Source of the DNA: Akkermansia muciniphila
Lineage (GTDB): Bacteria > Verrucomicrobiota > Verrucomicrobiia > Limisphaerales > UBA9464
Direction of reading: 5' to 3'
DNA: 64,000 nt
Assembly (NCBI GenBank): GCA_945898055.1
Contig: CAMDGV010000015.1
Location: forward strand, 1-64,000
Below are positions 1 through 9,293 of this stretch, in pieces. Position 1 is the stretch's first letter, and every line of letters starts with the position of its first letter. Below the pieces are notes generated by a model, which searched no databases, was not told where the DNA came from, and worked only from the letters and a program-made list of their open reading frames with translations. The position numbers were made by a program, and so were the translations under genes.

Positions 1-1596
1 ACCAACTCCCCGGTGGCTGTCGCCGGATACGGTGAAGGCGCTGCCATTGCCCTGTATGCCGCGGCTTGCGATCCACGGATTTTCGCGACCCTCGTCAGCG
101 GATACTTCACCGACCGCCAGGGGCTGTGGAGCGAACCCATCGACCGCAATGTCTGGAGCTTGCTCAAGGAATTTGGGGATGCGGAACTCGTCTCGCTGGT
201 GGCTCCGCGCGCGGTGTTGATCGAGCACGCCTCCTTTCCCTCGGTGAATGGCGAGAAGGGGGGTATTTCGACTCCGGAACCTCGGATCGTTCGTACTGAA
301 TTCGAACGTATCGAAAGCCTGATCCCGAACAATTTCCAAGAGCGCCGCCTGCTGACCGGCCCAGATTGGGGGACGGTGGCCATGCCGCTCACCGACTCCC
401 TGTCCAACCTCGTACTCACCCTCGGCCCCTTCACCCTCGACCCTGCTGCCGTCTCAGCACCGCCGACCCATCACCGGAAAAATTTCAATGCCCATGACCG
501 GATGAAGCGGTTGGTCCACGGGTTGAGCGCTCTGATCCAACAGCGGGTCCGACAATCCGAACTGGAACGGGACAACCACTTCCTCGGGGTCCTCATGCCC
601 GATCGAATTAAGAGTTCCAGAGCCGGCGGATTGTCTCGCACCCACCGGGTAGCCCCCTTGCCCCCAGCTCCGTTCATCGAGGGCAGCCGACGGTTCCGGG
701 AGCAGTTCCGCCGCGAGATCGTCGGCGTTTTTGATGAGCCCCGGCTACCAACTCGGGCAAGGACCCGCGTGGCCTATGATCAGTCACCCAAGTGGGTTGG
801 GCACGAGGTGGTCATCGACGTCTTTCCGGAGTCTTTCGCCTGGGGATTCTTACTGCTGCCACGCGACCTGAAACCGGGTGAGCGACGGCCGATGGTCGTC
901 TGCCAGCACGGTTTGGAGAATGTTCCGGCCGAGACCATCGAACCTGGCAAATGGGTGGGAGCGAGTGACTTCGCAGCTCGATTGACCGAGCGGGGATTCA
1001 TCACCTTCGCCCCCCACAATCCTTACCGTCACGGGGAGCGCTTCCGACAACTCCACCGCAAAGCCAACACCGTGGGAGCGTCCTTGTATTCGATCATCAC
1101 CGCCCAGCACGAACAGTGGCTGTCGTGGTTGGCGACCCGGCCCGAGGTGGATCCCACGCGCATTGGTTTCTATGGGATTAGCTATGGCGGGACCACCGCC
1201 ATGTTCGTGCCGCCGGCAGTCGAGGGATACGCGTTGTCGATCTGTTGCGCCAATTTCAACCAATGGACCCGCATGGTCGCAGGTACTGAGGACATGGGCT
1301 ACATGTTCACCGGACAGTGGGAGTTCCCCCATTTCAACATGGGCAGCACCTTCAGCCATGCCGAACTGGCCTACCTGATGGTCCCTCGCCCTTTCATGGT
1401 CGAGCGCGGTCACCATGATTCCGTAGCCCTCGACTCGGAGGTCGCCAGCGAATTCGCCAAGGTCCGCTGGTTGTACGATCAATTGGGATTGGGCAATCGG
1501 ACCACGATGGAGGTGTTCTCCGGCGGACACTGTATCAATGGCGAAGAAACCTTCCGTTTCCTCCACCGTCACCTGAACTGGCCGGAACCCAAATAG
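1..1596 (+). CDS. Double alpha/beta hydrolase (acetyl-xylan-esterase/dienelactone-hydrolase-like), 5' end missing
   Basis: The frame is open from the first base, so the gene starts outside the window and the GTG at 13 is probably internal. Two hydrolase units are visible. The first, cut at the edge, has a G-Y-G-E-G turn (25-39) with Gly where the nucleophile Ser should be, so it looks catalytically dead. The second, from about 770, has an intact G-I-S-Y-G-G elbow with Ser codon 1180, a G-H-H-D segment that may carry the acid, and a late G-G-H with His codon 1528. Families of this shape hydrolyse esters of sugars or aromatic acids; the substrate here is unknown. No signal peptide can be judged because the start is missing. 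The double-domain layout resembles secreted acetyl xylan esterase-like proteins common in Verrucomicrobia and Planctomycetes. Alternative: a serine peptidase of the S9 type, less likely without a propeller. Confidence 0.8.
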   Translation, partial: TNSPVAVAGYGEGAAIALYAAACDPRIFATLVSGYFTDRQGLWSEPIDRNVWSLLKEFGDAELVSLVAPRAVLIEHASFPSVNGEKGGISTPEPRIVRTEFERIESLIPNNFQERRLLTGPDWGTVAMPLTDSLSNLVLTLGPFTLDPAAVSAPPTHHRKNFNAHDRMKRLVHGLSALIQQRVRQSELERDNHFLGVLMPDRIKSSRAGGLSRTHRVAPLPPAPFIEGSRRFREQFRREIVGVFDEPRLPTRARTRVAYDQSPKWVGHEVVIDVFPESFAWGFLLLPRDLKPGERRPMVVCQHGLENVPAETIEPGKWVGASDFAARLTERGFITFAPHNPYRHGERFRQLHRKANTVGASLYSIITAQHEQWLSWLATRPEVDPTRIGFYGISYGGTTAMFVPPAVEGYALSICCANFNQWTRMVAGTEDMGYMFTGQWEFPHFNMGSTFSHAELAYLMVPRPFMVERGHHDSVALDSEVASEFAKVRWLYDQLGLGNRTTMEVFSGGHCINGEETFRFLHRHLNWPEPK

Positions 1597-1713
1597 GCAT
1601 CAGGTCTGGCCGCCTCCATTCCTTCCTCGACCGCTTCCACCACCAATACGAATCGAAGCCCAAGACCCACAAATGTCGGTTGCGCGAACCGCTGGCGAGG
1701 TTATCATTGTGTT

Positions 1714-2400
1714 ATGCGCCGTTGGATTTCCATCGTGTCCCTTGTGACCGCCTCGCTGGTTCTCTTCCAGACCACCGTCGCCGCTGCGGACGCTCCTCAG
1801 AAAACTCCGTCTCCGAAAAAGACTACCATGACCGAACCCACCTCGATCAACGCATCGACCAACCCTGTGTCGTCGCTGCCGGCCGTTCCCCCGGCACCGC
1901 AGCTCTCTCCAGGATTGGAAACCATCTACCTCGCCGGCGGGTGCTTCTGGGGCATGGAAGAGATTTTGCGCAAGATTCCCGGCGTCCGGGAAACTCAGGC
2001 CGGATACACCGGCGGATGGCTGCCCAACCCGAAGTACGACGACACTCACAACAGCAAGTCGGGCCATGCCGAGTCGGTCAAAGTCGTCTTCGATCCCAAG
2101 ATCTTGTCGCTCGAAGAGTTGCTCGAGAAGTGGTTCTTCCGCATGCACGACCCCACCACGCTGAACCGTCAGGGTAATGACGTAGGCAGCCAGTACCGCT
2201 CCGCCATCTTCACCTTCAACGAAACTCAGAAAAAGACGGCCGAGACTGTCAAAGCCCGAGTCAACGCCTCCAGCAAGTGGCGACGCCCTGTGGTCACCGA
2301 GATCGCCACCGCCTCCATCTGGTATTCCGCAGAAGGCTACCATCAAAAGTACCTCATCAAAAACCCGGGCGGCTACACCTGCCATTTCCTGCGCGACTGA
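1714..2400 (+). CDS. msrA: Peptide-methionine (S)-S-oxide reductase MsrA, exported form
   Basis: Repairs oxidised methionine by reducing the S-sulfoxide of protein Met. The hallmark G-C-F-W-G is at residues 76-80 with catalytic Cys77. It is followed by the family blocks around G-Y-T-G-G, G-H-A-E and D-V-G-S-Q-Y-R-S. The protein has 228 residues, longer than the usual cytoplasmic enzyme. The extra N-terminus begins M-R-R-W with a hydrophobic stretch ending near V-A-A-A-D-A, a likely signal peptide, followed by a Pro/Ser/Thr-rich linker to about residue 66. It therefore probably works in the periplasm or at the envelope. The ATG at 1714 has no clear Shine-Dalgarno. A hairpin follows the stop. 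The family assignment is firm; the location is inferred. Confidence 0.95.
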   Translation: MRRWISIVSLVTASLVLFQTTVAAADAPQKTPSPKKTTMTEPTSINASTNPVSSLPAVPPAPQLSPGLETIYLAGGCFWGMEEILRKIPGVRETQAGYTGGWLPNPKYDDTHNSKSGHAESVKVVFDPKILSLEELLEKWFFRMHDPTTLNRQGNDVGSQYRSAIFTFNETQKKTAETVKARVNASSKWRRPVVTEIATASIWYSAEGYHQKYLIKNPGGYTCHFLRD

Positions 2401-2440
2401 GCCTTTGCTAAACAAGCCCGGCCAACGCCAAAGCCCCCCC

Positions 2441-2472
2441 TTTGACCGACCCGGACGGGCTGACCGGTCAAA
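2441..2472 (+). terminator. Hairpin downstream of msrA, possible terminator
   Basis: An 8-bp inverted repeat TTTGACCG (2441-2448) and CGGTCAAA (2465-2472) encloses a second small stem CCCG/CGGG. It lies 40 bases after the msrA stop. There is no T-run on the plus strand, so termination is uncertain; it could also be a protein-binding palindrome. Confidence 0.4.
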
Positions 2473-2922
2473 GAGACCTAAGACCTTTTCTCATCATCGT
2501 CTGGAACTGCGCTGTTCCGGTCTAACTTCACGTTGATCGAATTACTGAGCCCTCGCTTGGTTCGCGAGAAGTTCGCTGCGCTCCAAATGATCGACAGCCA
2601 ACCTGCCCACCAACGTCCCCAACCCTCGATAACCTCGCCTCTCAGAACAGCCTTTGCGTGACGACCTTTTGAGTTTTTTGGTCCATTTGCAGGCAATTAC
2701 GCAAAAATATGCCTCCAATAGCGGTCGTCGAGCTAGTGAGCATCCAACCGGAGCTGCTAGGGGTCATGCTCTCCGGTTTCCTTCGCCGGACGAAGATCGA
2801 GACCGCACGCGCGATCGGAATTCGGGAAGTTCGTCCGAAACCAAACACGTTCGAAGAGTTGATTTTCGTGTTGAGGCGGCATGTGTTGGCACTTTGGATT
2901 GAGCTACTCATTCGAATCAGGC
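2473..2922. other. Non-coding gap between msrA and the DUF1501 gene
   Basis: About 450 bases separate the convergent msrA and DUF1501 genes. Short open frames on both strands (for example 2709-2999 plus) show no recognisable domain and no convincing start. I see no RNA gene, IS end or repeat here beyond the hairpin at 2441-2472. Confidence 0.5.
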
Positions 2923-4311
2923 TCAAGCCAACAGCGCTCGCACCACGTTCCCATGCACGTCGGTCAGGCGGTAGTCGCGGCCGCCATGGCGGAACGTGAG
3001 CCTCTCGTGATCCAGGCCGAGCAGGTGGAGGATGGTCGCATGGAAGTCGTGAACGTGAACTTTATTTTCCACCACGGTCGATCCGATGTCGTCGGTGCTG
3101 CCGTAACTGGTGCCGCCCTTCACGCCCGCGCCGGCGAGCCATGACGAGAAACACGCGCTGTGATGACCACGGCCTTTGTCGCCATCCACACCCGGCGTGC
3201 GACCGAACTCAGTGGTCCAGACGACGAGAGTGTCTTCGAGCATCCCCCGCTGCTTGAGATCTCTGAGCAGACCGGCGATGGGCTGATCGATGCCCTTGGC
3301 GTGTTGGGCGTGCTCAGCCATGTCGCCGTGCTGATCCCAGTTCTTGCTGGAACTGCCGTCCACCAGTTCGATGAAAGGCACGCCGCGTTCCGCGAGTCGG
3401 CGGGCGACAAGACACGACCAACCGAAGCCATCCGTCTGTCCGCGCTGGATACCGTACAGCGCATGAGTCTCTTCAGACTCCTTACCCAAATCGAAGATGT
3501 CGCGCGCCTCGGTCTGCATGTGGAACGCTGTCTCGAAAGTGCGAATGCGCGCGGCCAGTTCGCTGTCGTTCCCGCGCGCCTGGAGATGGCGTTGATTAAA
3601 CGCCTCGGCGAGGCCAAGTTCCAGTTCCTGTACGGAGCTTTGACGCGTGCGGCGGTCGAGATTCGCAATCGGTTCCTTCCCAGGGACGACGCGCACGCCC
3701 TGATGATACGCGGGCAGAAAGTCGTTATTGAAAATCTGCGTGCCGGCATAGGGCGAACCGGAGGAGAGCACGATGAACGAGGGCAGGTTCTGGTTTACGG
3801 TGCCCAGTCCGAAGCTGACCCAAGAACCGATGCTGGGCCGCGAGAAAAAGAATGAGCCGGTGTGAATCGCGAGGGTCGCCTGATAGTGCTCGTTGTCGTC
3901 AGATTTCATCGACTTGATAAGGCAGATGTCATCCATGCACTCGCGCAGATGCGGAAACAGGTCGCTGACCCTCGTGCCGCATTTGCCGCCCGGCCTAAAC
4001 TCCCAGCCGGGCTTGAGCAGTCGACGTTGCTGATTCGAGAGACCGCCCCCGATGCCCATCGTCTTGCCGTCCGTAGCGAAGAGCTTCGGTTTGTGATCGA
4101 ACGTGTCCATGTGCGACACGCCGCCGTTCGAGAAGATGAAAATCACCCGCTTGGCCTTGGCCGGGAAATGCGATGGCCTCGATGCGAGCGGGTCGGCGGC
4201 GTTCGCAGGATCCGCAAGAAGGTTCGACACGATGCCCGGCAGCAGCAGTGAACTGCCGACGAGCGACCGGATGACTTCGCGGCGGCGATAGAGGCGGGGG
4301 ATTGTTTTCAT
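2923..4311 (-). CDS. DUF1501 family exported protein
   Basis: A 462-residue member of the DUF1501 family, which has an alkaline-phosphatase/sulfatase-like fold and is extremely abundant in Planctomycetes and Verrucomicrobia. It starts M-K-T-I-P-R-L-Y-R-R-R-E-V-I followed by a hydrophobic stretch, a Tat-like signal. Family landmarks include S-H-M-D-T-F-D near residue 66 and T-E-F-G-R-T-P followed by a G-R-G-H-H segment near the C-terminus. These genes are usually paired with a PSD1/cytochrome gene, as here, where the partner lies upstream on the same strand across a 270-base spacer. The biochemical role of the pair is not established; association with polysaccharide or sulfated-sugar breakdown is commonly suggested. 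Family assignment is firm, function open. Confidence 0.92.
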   Translation of the reverse strand: MKTIPRLYRRREVIRSLVGSSLLLPGIVSNLLADPANAADPLASRPSHFPAKAKRVIFIFSNGGVSHMDTFDHKPKLFATDGKTMGIGGGLSNQQRRLLKPGWEFRPGGKCGTRVSDLFPHLRECMDDICLIKSMKSDDNEHYQATLAIHTGSFFFSRPSIGSWVSFGLGTVNQNLPSFIVLSSGSPYAGTQIFNNDFLPAYHQGVRVVPGKEPIANLDRRTRQSSVQELELGLAEAFNQRHLQARGNDSELAARIRTFETAFHMQTEARDIFDLGKESEETHALYGIQRGQTDGFGWSCLVARRLAERGVPFIELVDGSSSKNWDQHGDMAEHAQHAKGIDQPIAGLLRDLKQRGMLEDTLVVWTTEFGRTPGVDGDKGRGHHSACFSSWLAGAGVKGGTSYGSTDDIGSTVVENKVHVHDFHATILHLLGLDHERLTFRHGGRDYRLTDVHGNVVRALLA

Positions 4312-4516
4312 GGACGTTGTTGGGCGATGCGGTAGGTCCGGAGGGTCGTCGGGCTATCAGCCGATGGCGTGAACCACCGGTCCGATTCCGGAAATAAATT
4401 CAGCCCCGGCAGGAGCAGTAGAAGTGCACCCATCGAATTCGGTGCCGATGAAAACCGACCGGACGAAAGGTGACACAAAATCGGGCCGCTCTTGCCGGAG
4501 CTGGCGTCCCCAACAA

Positions 4517-4554
4517 CGCCGATCCGGTGGCTCACGCCACCCGCTAATTCGGCG
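4517..4554. repeat. REP-like double-stem palindrome in the DUF1501/PSD1 spacer
   Basis: The spacer 4312-4584 carries a two-tier palindrome. The inner stem is GGTGGC (4526-4531), loop TCAC, GCCACC (4536-4541). The outer stem is CGCCGA (4517-4522) and TCGGCG (4549-4554), with an asymmetric internal loop. This resembles repetitive extragenic palindromes mobilised by REP-associated Y1 transposases, a degraded relative of which lies at 9709-10119. There is no T-run, so it is not an obvious terminator. Copy number in the genome cannot be judged from the window. Confidence 0.5.
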
Positions 4555-4584
4555 ACGACTTCTCGGGCCTGTGGACTTGGTGGG

Positions 4585-7506
4585 TCAATCCACATACACA
4601 AATTCGTTCAGACGAAAGATGACGCGCGCCATTGCGCGCCAAGATTCTGGTTCAATCTGGTCTGCAGCCATTCCGTCAGCGCAAAGTCGTTTACGGACCG
4701 AGGCGAGGAATTCCCGACCGCTGCCGAGTTCATCTGGCGCGGGTGGACGGGCCAGCGCCAATTGATAGGCACGCTGGAGGCGGGGGGTGTCATCCCTCGC
4801 TTCCTTCACTAAGCGCGCGGCGAAGGATTCCGATTGGTCATGAACGAACTTGTCGTTAAGCAGGAACAACGCTTGCAACGGAGTGGTGCTCGTGGTGCGA
4901 ACTGGGGTGCTCGTGGCAGGATCGGCACCGTCGAAAATCGCGAGATACGGATGGCGCTGGATGCGCTGGGTCATCAGGTAAACACTGCGCCGCTGGGAGT
5001 CATAAACGGCCTTGAACGGATTGTGCTGGGTAAACTTCCACTCGGTCTGCGGCGGGAAGGGATGCGAACCGGCGGGCGTCGTGTCGAGGCTGCCGCCGAG
5101 CGCAAGCAGCGTGTCACGGATGGCCTCGGCGTCCAGACGTTGGCGTGGAAATGAACTGATCAGCTCATTGTTCACATCGCGTGTCACAGCGTCTTCACTA
5201 CGCGCGCTCGCGATCTGATAAGTGTGCGAGAGCATGATGACTCGGTGCATTTCCTTCACCGACCAACCAGACGCGATGAACTTCACCGCGAGCCAGTCGA
5301 GCAGTTCGGGATGCGTCGGCGGCCTGCCTTGCTTGCCGAAATCATTCGGCGTCGGCACCAGACCTTTGCCAAAATGGTGGAGCCAGATGCGGTTCGCCAT
5401 CACGCGTGCGGTGAGCGGATTGTCGCGGGCCACGATCGATTCGGCGAGTTGGTGACGACCACTCGATTTGTCGGTGGCGAGAATCTCCGCGCCATTCAGA
5501 ACGGTGAGGAAGCGGCGGGGCACGATCTGACCGGGCTTAGCCGGATCGCCCTTCTGCTGAAGCGCGACGTTCTCAACCTTCTTCGACTCCGCAACGGCGT
5601 AGGCGAGTTCGAAGGGCAGCGGCCTGCTCTTCCACTCTTTCACAGCCTGCTCGGCCTCTTTGATCTTCACCTCGACGGATTTCTTTTCTTCGGTGGGCGT
5701 CTCCTTCATCGAGTCCTTGAGGCGCTGCACGACCTTCTCCAACTGCTTCACCTCCGTGCCGTGCGCCTTCCGGGCAGCCTCGGCCTCGGCGAGTTTCGCG
5801 GGCGCGACGAGCGGTACGAGGTCGCGCTGCTGCTGCTCCAACTCGATGCCTGGCCAAGGATAGCGCGTGCTGTGAAAAATGCCGTAGAGCGCGTAGTAAT
5901 CCGCGGCGGTGATCGGATCGAACTTGTGGTCGTGGCAGCGCGCGCAGTTGATCGTCAGGCCGAGGAAAGTGCGCCCGAGATTGTCGATGGTGTCCTCGAT
6001 GGTGAGGTGTTGCGGGTAATCATCCACGCGCGAACCGAAGCGCCGCGCGTTCGCGATGTAGCCGGTGGCAACGATGCGCTCCAGCGTCTGCTCGTTGTTC
6101 TCGCCGGGAAGCAGATCTCCCGCGATCTGCTCGCGCACGAACTGGTCGTAAGGCAGGTCGCGATTGAAGGCGCGGATGACCCAGTCGCGATAGCGGTGCA
6201 TCTGCGGGATGGGAAAGTCCGAGTTGTCGCCGGCGGAATCCGCATAACGCACCACGTCGAGCCAGTAGCGACCCCAGCGTTCGCCGTAGTGCGGCGAGGC
6301 CAGCAGACGCTCCACGACTTTCGCGAAGGCCTTCGATGATTTGTCCGCGAGGAAAGCTGCCACTTCCTCGGGAGTGGGCGGGAGACCGATCAAATCAAAC
6401 GTCGCGCGGCGGATGATTACGCGCTTCTCGGCATCGGCGGCGGGTTTAAGATTTCCCTTCTCCAATCGAGCGAGGATAAAACAGTCCACGTCATTCGCCA
6501 GCCAACGCTTCTGTGTCACGGAGGGAACCGGTGGCGCAGTGAGCGGACGGAACGACCACCATTCGCGCGCCTTCTTCCAGTCGATGGCGGACTTAGCCTG
6601 CGTGGACGTGACGGTGTCCTCGGTGCGCGGATCCGGCGCGCCCATACGAACCCAAACTTCGAGGTCGGCGATGGCAAGCGATGGAAGCTTCTTCTTCGGC
6701 ATCGCCAGATCGGCGTCAGTGTGGCGAATGGCTTGGATGAGCAAGCTGGCTTCGGGATCACCGGGCGTGATGAAGGCACCCGTATCGCCGCCCTTGATCA
6801 CGCCCGCGCGCGAATCGAGCACGAGACCTCCCTTAATCTTCTTCGCGCCCGCGCTGTGGCACTCATAGCAATACTCGACCAGCACGGGCCGGATCTTGCG
6901 CTCAAAAAATTCCGTGTGCGCTGGCGTAAGCGTCGTGACAAATTGCGTGCTCGTCGCCGCTGGAATCGCGCCCTCGCCTGACCACACTTCGAGACCGGAA
7001 AGATTCGCCGCGCCGTGGCTGGGCGTCCGCGCAGAGATCTTGAGCTTGCTGTCGCGGCTGGTGGTGAGCCACGGGCCAAGCTTCTTCCACGCGCCCGCCC
7101 TGCCGCCGTTGAATTTCTCGAGAACGAGCTGGTCGTTCACTAGGAGATTGAACTGCTCGTTGATCGTGTCCTCCCAGACGTAGAGGAAAATCTGATACGC
7201 GCCCTCGGGCACGGCGTCGAGCGTCACGTCAACCTTGTCGCCCCAGACGCTGCTGCGAATCATCCGTGCGCGCGCCTGATCAGTGGCCGGCTTGAGCGCG
7301 ACGGATTGATTCTCGAAAAACTTTCCGACCACGGAGAGGTTCACCGCGTTCGTCCCTTCCCATTTTCTTCCGTCGATCTCGAGTGCGGGACCGTTGAGGT
7401 TTATCGCGCGGTATAAGATGGCTTCTGCGGCGGCTAGGCTGGCAGACAGAACACAGGCACCTAGGACGGCAAGCCAGCGTGGCAAAGTTTTGGTCCGGCG
7501 GATCAT
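4585..7506 (-). CDS. PSD1 and planctomycete cytochrome c domain protein (DUF1549/DUF1553)
   Basis: A large secreted protein of the planctomycete/verrucomicrobial PSD1 class. The start M-I-R-R-T-K-T-L (7506) gives a good signal peptide ending near A-A-A-E; an upstream ATG at 7545 is possible but adds a poor leader. Order: a malectin/CBM-like N-terminal domain beginning A-I-L-Y-R-A-I-N-L; a cytochrome c-type domain with C-Y-E-C-H (about residue 210); a DUF1549 region with a second heme-like motif C-A-R-C-H; a Lys/Glu-rich helical segment; and DUF1553 with the H-F-G-K-G-L-V-P-T-P-N-D-F-G signature. Such proteins are thought to be periplasmic heme proteins acting with the neighbouring DUF1501 partner; substrate unknown. 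A dead ISKra4 element sits directly upstream and may have disturbed the original promoter. Confidence 0.93.
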   Translation of the reverse strand: MIRRTKTLPRWLAVLGACVLSASLAAAEAILYRAINLNGPALEIDGRKWEGTNAVNLSVVGKFFENQSVALKPATDQARARMIRSSVWGDKVDVTLDAVPEGAYQIFLYVWEDTINEQFNLLVNDQLVLEKFNGGRAGAWKKLGPWLTTSRDSKLKISARTPSHGAANLSGLEVWSGEGAIPAATSTQFVTTLTPAHTEFFERKIRPVLVEYCYECHSAGAKKIKGGLVLDSRAGVIKGGDTGAFITPGDPEASLLIQAIRHTDADLAMPKKKLPSLAIADLEVWVRMGAPDPRTEDTVTSTQAKSAIDWKKAREWWSFRPLTAPPVPSVTQKRWLANDVDCFILARLEKGNLKPAADAEKRVIIRRATFDLIGLPPTPEEVAAFLADKSSKAFAKVVERLLASPHYGERWGRYWLDVVRYADSAGDNSDFPIPQMHRYRDWVIRAFNRDLPYDQFVREQIAGDLLPGENNEQTLERIVATGYIANARRFGSRVDDYPQHLTIEDTIDNLGRTFLGLTINCARCHDHKFDPITAADYYALYGIFHSTRYPWPGIELEQQQRDLVPLVAPAKLAEAEAARKAHGTEVKQLEKVVQRLKDSMKETPTEEKKSVEVKIKEAEQAVKEWKSRPLPFELAYAVAESKKVENVALQQKGDPAKPGQIVPRRFLTVLNGAEILATDKSSGRHQLAESIVARDNPLTARVMANRIWLHHFGKGLVPTPNDFGKQGRPPTHPELLDWLAVKFIASGWSVKEMHRVIMLSHTYQIASARSEDAVTRDVNNELISSFPRQRLDAEAIRDTLLALGGSLDTTPAGSHPFPPQTEWKFTQHNPFKAVYDSQRRSVYLMTQRIQRHPYLAIFDGADPATSTPVRTTSTTPLQALFLLNDKFVHDQSESFAARLVKEARDDTPRLQRAYQLALARPPAPDELGSGREFLASVRKRLCADGMAADQIEPESWRAMARVIFRLNEFVYVD

Positions 7507-7609
7507 GTGTTCAAAGTGATTCGATGGCGGCAGACCGGCAAGCACTCAAAAGTCGACGGGGGGCGCGCCGAGTTCCATCGTATCCCCTTGCTGAAGGAAG
7601 AAGAGACTG

Positions 7610-8692
7610 ATGGAGGGATATTTGCGATCCCACTTGCGCTCGAAAGCCCTCTGGGCCCGTTACGGTCATTGCGTTGAACATCTGCCCGACTCGCGTGACA
7701 GGGGCTTGAAGCCCTACGAGCGAAAGAGTTCGGAGTTACAGGCGCGTTTGGCCTCTACCGCAACGGTGGTGGGTTCCTACGCCGAGGCCGAGCAGATGGC
7801 CACCACGTGGGGAACTCCCGTCAGTGATGGATGCATCCACCGCCAGGTCCAAGAGTTGGGACAAAAGGTGCCGACTTTGAAGTTACCGACCCCGACCCCG
7901 ATCAAAGACGAGCCACCCTTTAGTCTGGTGATCATGATGGACGGCTGGATGACGCGGGAGCGAGGCCTGGACTGGGGAGCCGGAGCGCGTAAAAAGGATC
8001 CGCAGAGGGTAGAGTGACGAGAGATCAAGTCGGCGGTGATCTATCGGCTGGAGCAGCGGGTTGAGAATGCGAGGGGACGCGGGTTGTTGTTGGAAAAGTT
8101 TGCCGTGGCGACGCCACCGGAAACTTCGCCCGTGGACTTTGGCAAAGCTGTGCATGCGGAGGCGCAACGCCGAGGGATGGGACGAGCCAAAATTATTTAC
8201 GTGGTGATGGACGGAGCGGTCTGGCTGTGGGATTTGGCGGAGGATCGCTTCAAAACAGCGGTTAAAACGCTCGACCTTCATCCTGCGCGTGAACATCTGC
8301 AGCCTCTCGCAGAAACATTGCAGGGTGCTGGAACCTAGGCCGCCCAAGCGTGGCTCAAAGAAATGTTGCACGGGCTGCGCCATGGCCGAGAGGCGCGGAC
8401 GGTTCGTCGATTGGAGGACCTATTGCAAACGCAAAGCCAACGGACGGCCGAAGATCAGAAGACCATCAACCGGGAGGTCAGCTACTTCCAAGATCATCGA
8501 GAACATCTGCAGTATCAACCGATGGAAAAAGCAGGAACTCCCATGGGAAGCGGCGCTGTCGAGTCCTTGGGTAAACAGCTTCAAGGCAGACTTCGAGGCT
8601 GTGGACAATTTTGGACCCGCGACGAACTCACTTCCTTGCTGCGGTTGGCCGTGCTGGTGAAAAATAACGATTATTCCCACCTTTGGAACTGA
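7610..8692 (+). pseudogene. ISKra4-family transposase, broken by two in-frame stop codons
   Basis: Reading one frame from 7610 to 8692 gives about 360 codons interrupted only by TGA at 8015-8017 and TAG at 8336-8338. The text on both sides is ISKra4-like: a metal-ligand Asp region M-M-D-G-W, the block R-V-E-*-R-E-I-K-S-A-V-I-Y-R-L in which the first stop replaces what is usually Trp, then V-V-M-D-G-A-V-W-L-W, and a C-terminal G-S-G-A-V-E-S segment. No frameshift is needed, so decay is recent and by point mutation. The N-terminus looks short compared with complete family members. Clear terminal inverted repeats were not found; only a weak GTTCCA match at both ends is visible. Confidence 0.85.
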
Positions 8693-8757
8693 ACTTTGCC
8701 AACAACATCGGGATGCACCGCCGCGACCCCTGCACCGCCGTTCGATCCAAAAAGCAA

Positions 8758-8791
8758 AACGCCGGAAAGTGGACACTCTCCGGCGTTGGAT
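8758..8791 (-). terminator. Rho-independent terminator of the fasciclin gene
   Basis: A 13-bp near-perfect inverted repeat has arms at 8758-8770 and 8775-8787, one mismatch and loop GGAC. It lies just past the minus-strand stop of the fasciclin gene. On the minus strand it is followed by a T-rich stretch (TTTTGCTTTTTGG), fitting an intrinsic terminator. Confidence 0.8.
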
Positions 8792-8801
8792 TTTTGAGGG
8801 T

Positions 8802-9293
8802 TTACTTCGGCAGCACCACGGTGTCGATGACGTGGATCACGCCGTTGCTGGCTGCGACATCGGCTGCGGTGACTTTGGCGCCGTTGACGGTGACCTTGCC
8901 GTCCCAAGCCTTCACGTTGAGATTAGCGCCGTTGACCGTTTTGACCATGCCGGTCTTGACGTCAGCGGCCATCACTTTGGCTCCGACCACGTGGTAGGTG
9001 AGGATTGCGACGAGCTTGGCCTTGTTCTCCGGCTTCAACAGGGATTCTACCGTGCCGGCCGGTAGTTTGGCGAAGGCGTCGTCGGTCGGGGCGAACACGG
9101 TGAACGGTCCCGCGCCCTGCAGGGTTTCGACGAGGCCGGCAGCCTTAACGGCGGCGACCAGTGTCTTGAAGCTGCCGTTGGCAGAAGCCACTGCGACGAT
9201 GTCTTTGGCGTCGGCGGCGTTGGCGTTTTGTCCGGCGAGGTTGAGGGAGAAGGCCACTAGGGCGGCGATTCCGATTGAGCGAAACGATTTCAT
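8802..9293 (-). CDS. Secreted fasciclin (FAS1) domain protein
   Basis: A 163-residue protein with a clear signal peptide (M-K-S-F-R-S-I-G, hydrophobic core, N-A-N-A-A-D-A) followed by one FAS1 domain. The FAS1 hallmarks are present: [13 protein letters not shown] near residue 85, L-T-Y-H-V-V-G near 120, and the closing [13 protein letters not shown]. Single FAS1 proteins of this length are common in bacteria and act in adhesion or extracellular matrix. It stands alone, with its own terminator, between two dead transposases. The upstream region is AT-rich, suggesting its own promoter, but I could not fix -35/-10 boxes. Family certain, ligand unknown. Confidence 0.95.
   Translation of the reverse strand: MKSFRSIGIAALVAFSLNLAGQNANAADAKDIVAVASANGSFKTLVAAVKAAGLVETLQGAGPFTVFAPTDDAFAKLPAGTVESLLKPENKAKLVAILTYHVVGAKVMAADVKTGMVKTVNGANLNVKAWDGKVTVNGAKVTAADVAASNGVIHVIDTVVLPK

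Noticed and set aside
850-1572. Long minus-strand open frame of 240 codons
   Set aside because: It is antisense to the hydrolase gene; in GC-rich coding DNA the opposite frame often stays open, and no domain is visible.
2709-2999. Plus-strand 96-codon frame
   Set aside because: It overlaps the 3' end of the DUF1501 gene and lacks domain or start signals.
5224-6339. Plus-strand open frame of 371 codons inside the PSD1 gene
   Set aside because: The PSD1 frame has clear conserved motifs on the minus strand; the plus-strand translation has odd composition and no domain.
8015-8338. Programmed readthrough of TGA and TAG in the ISKra4 gene
   Set aside because: No recoding structure was seen, and the Y1 remnant nearby decays the same way, so simple pseudogenisation is more likely.
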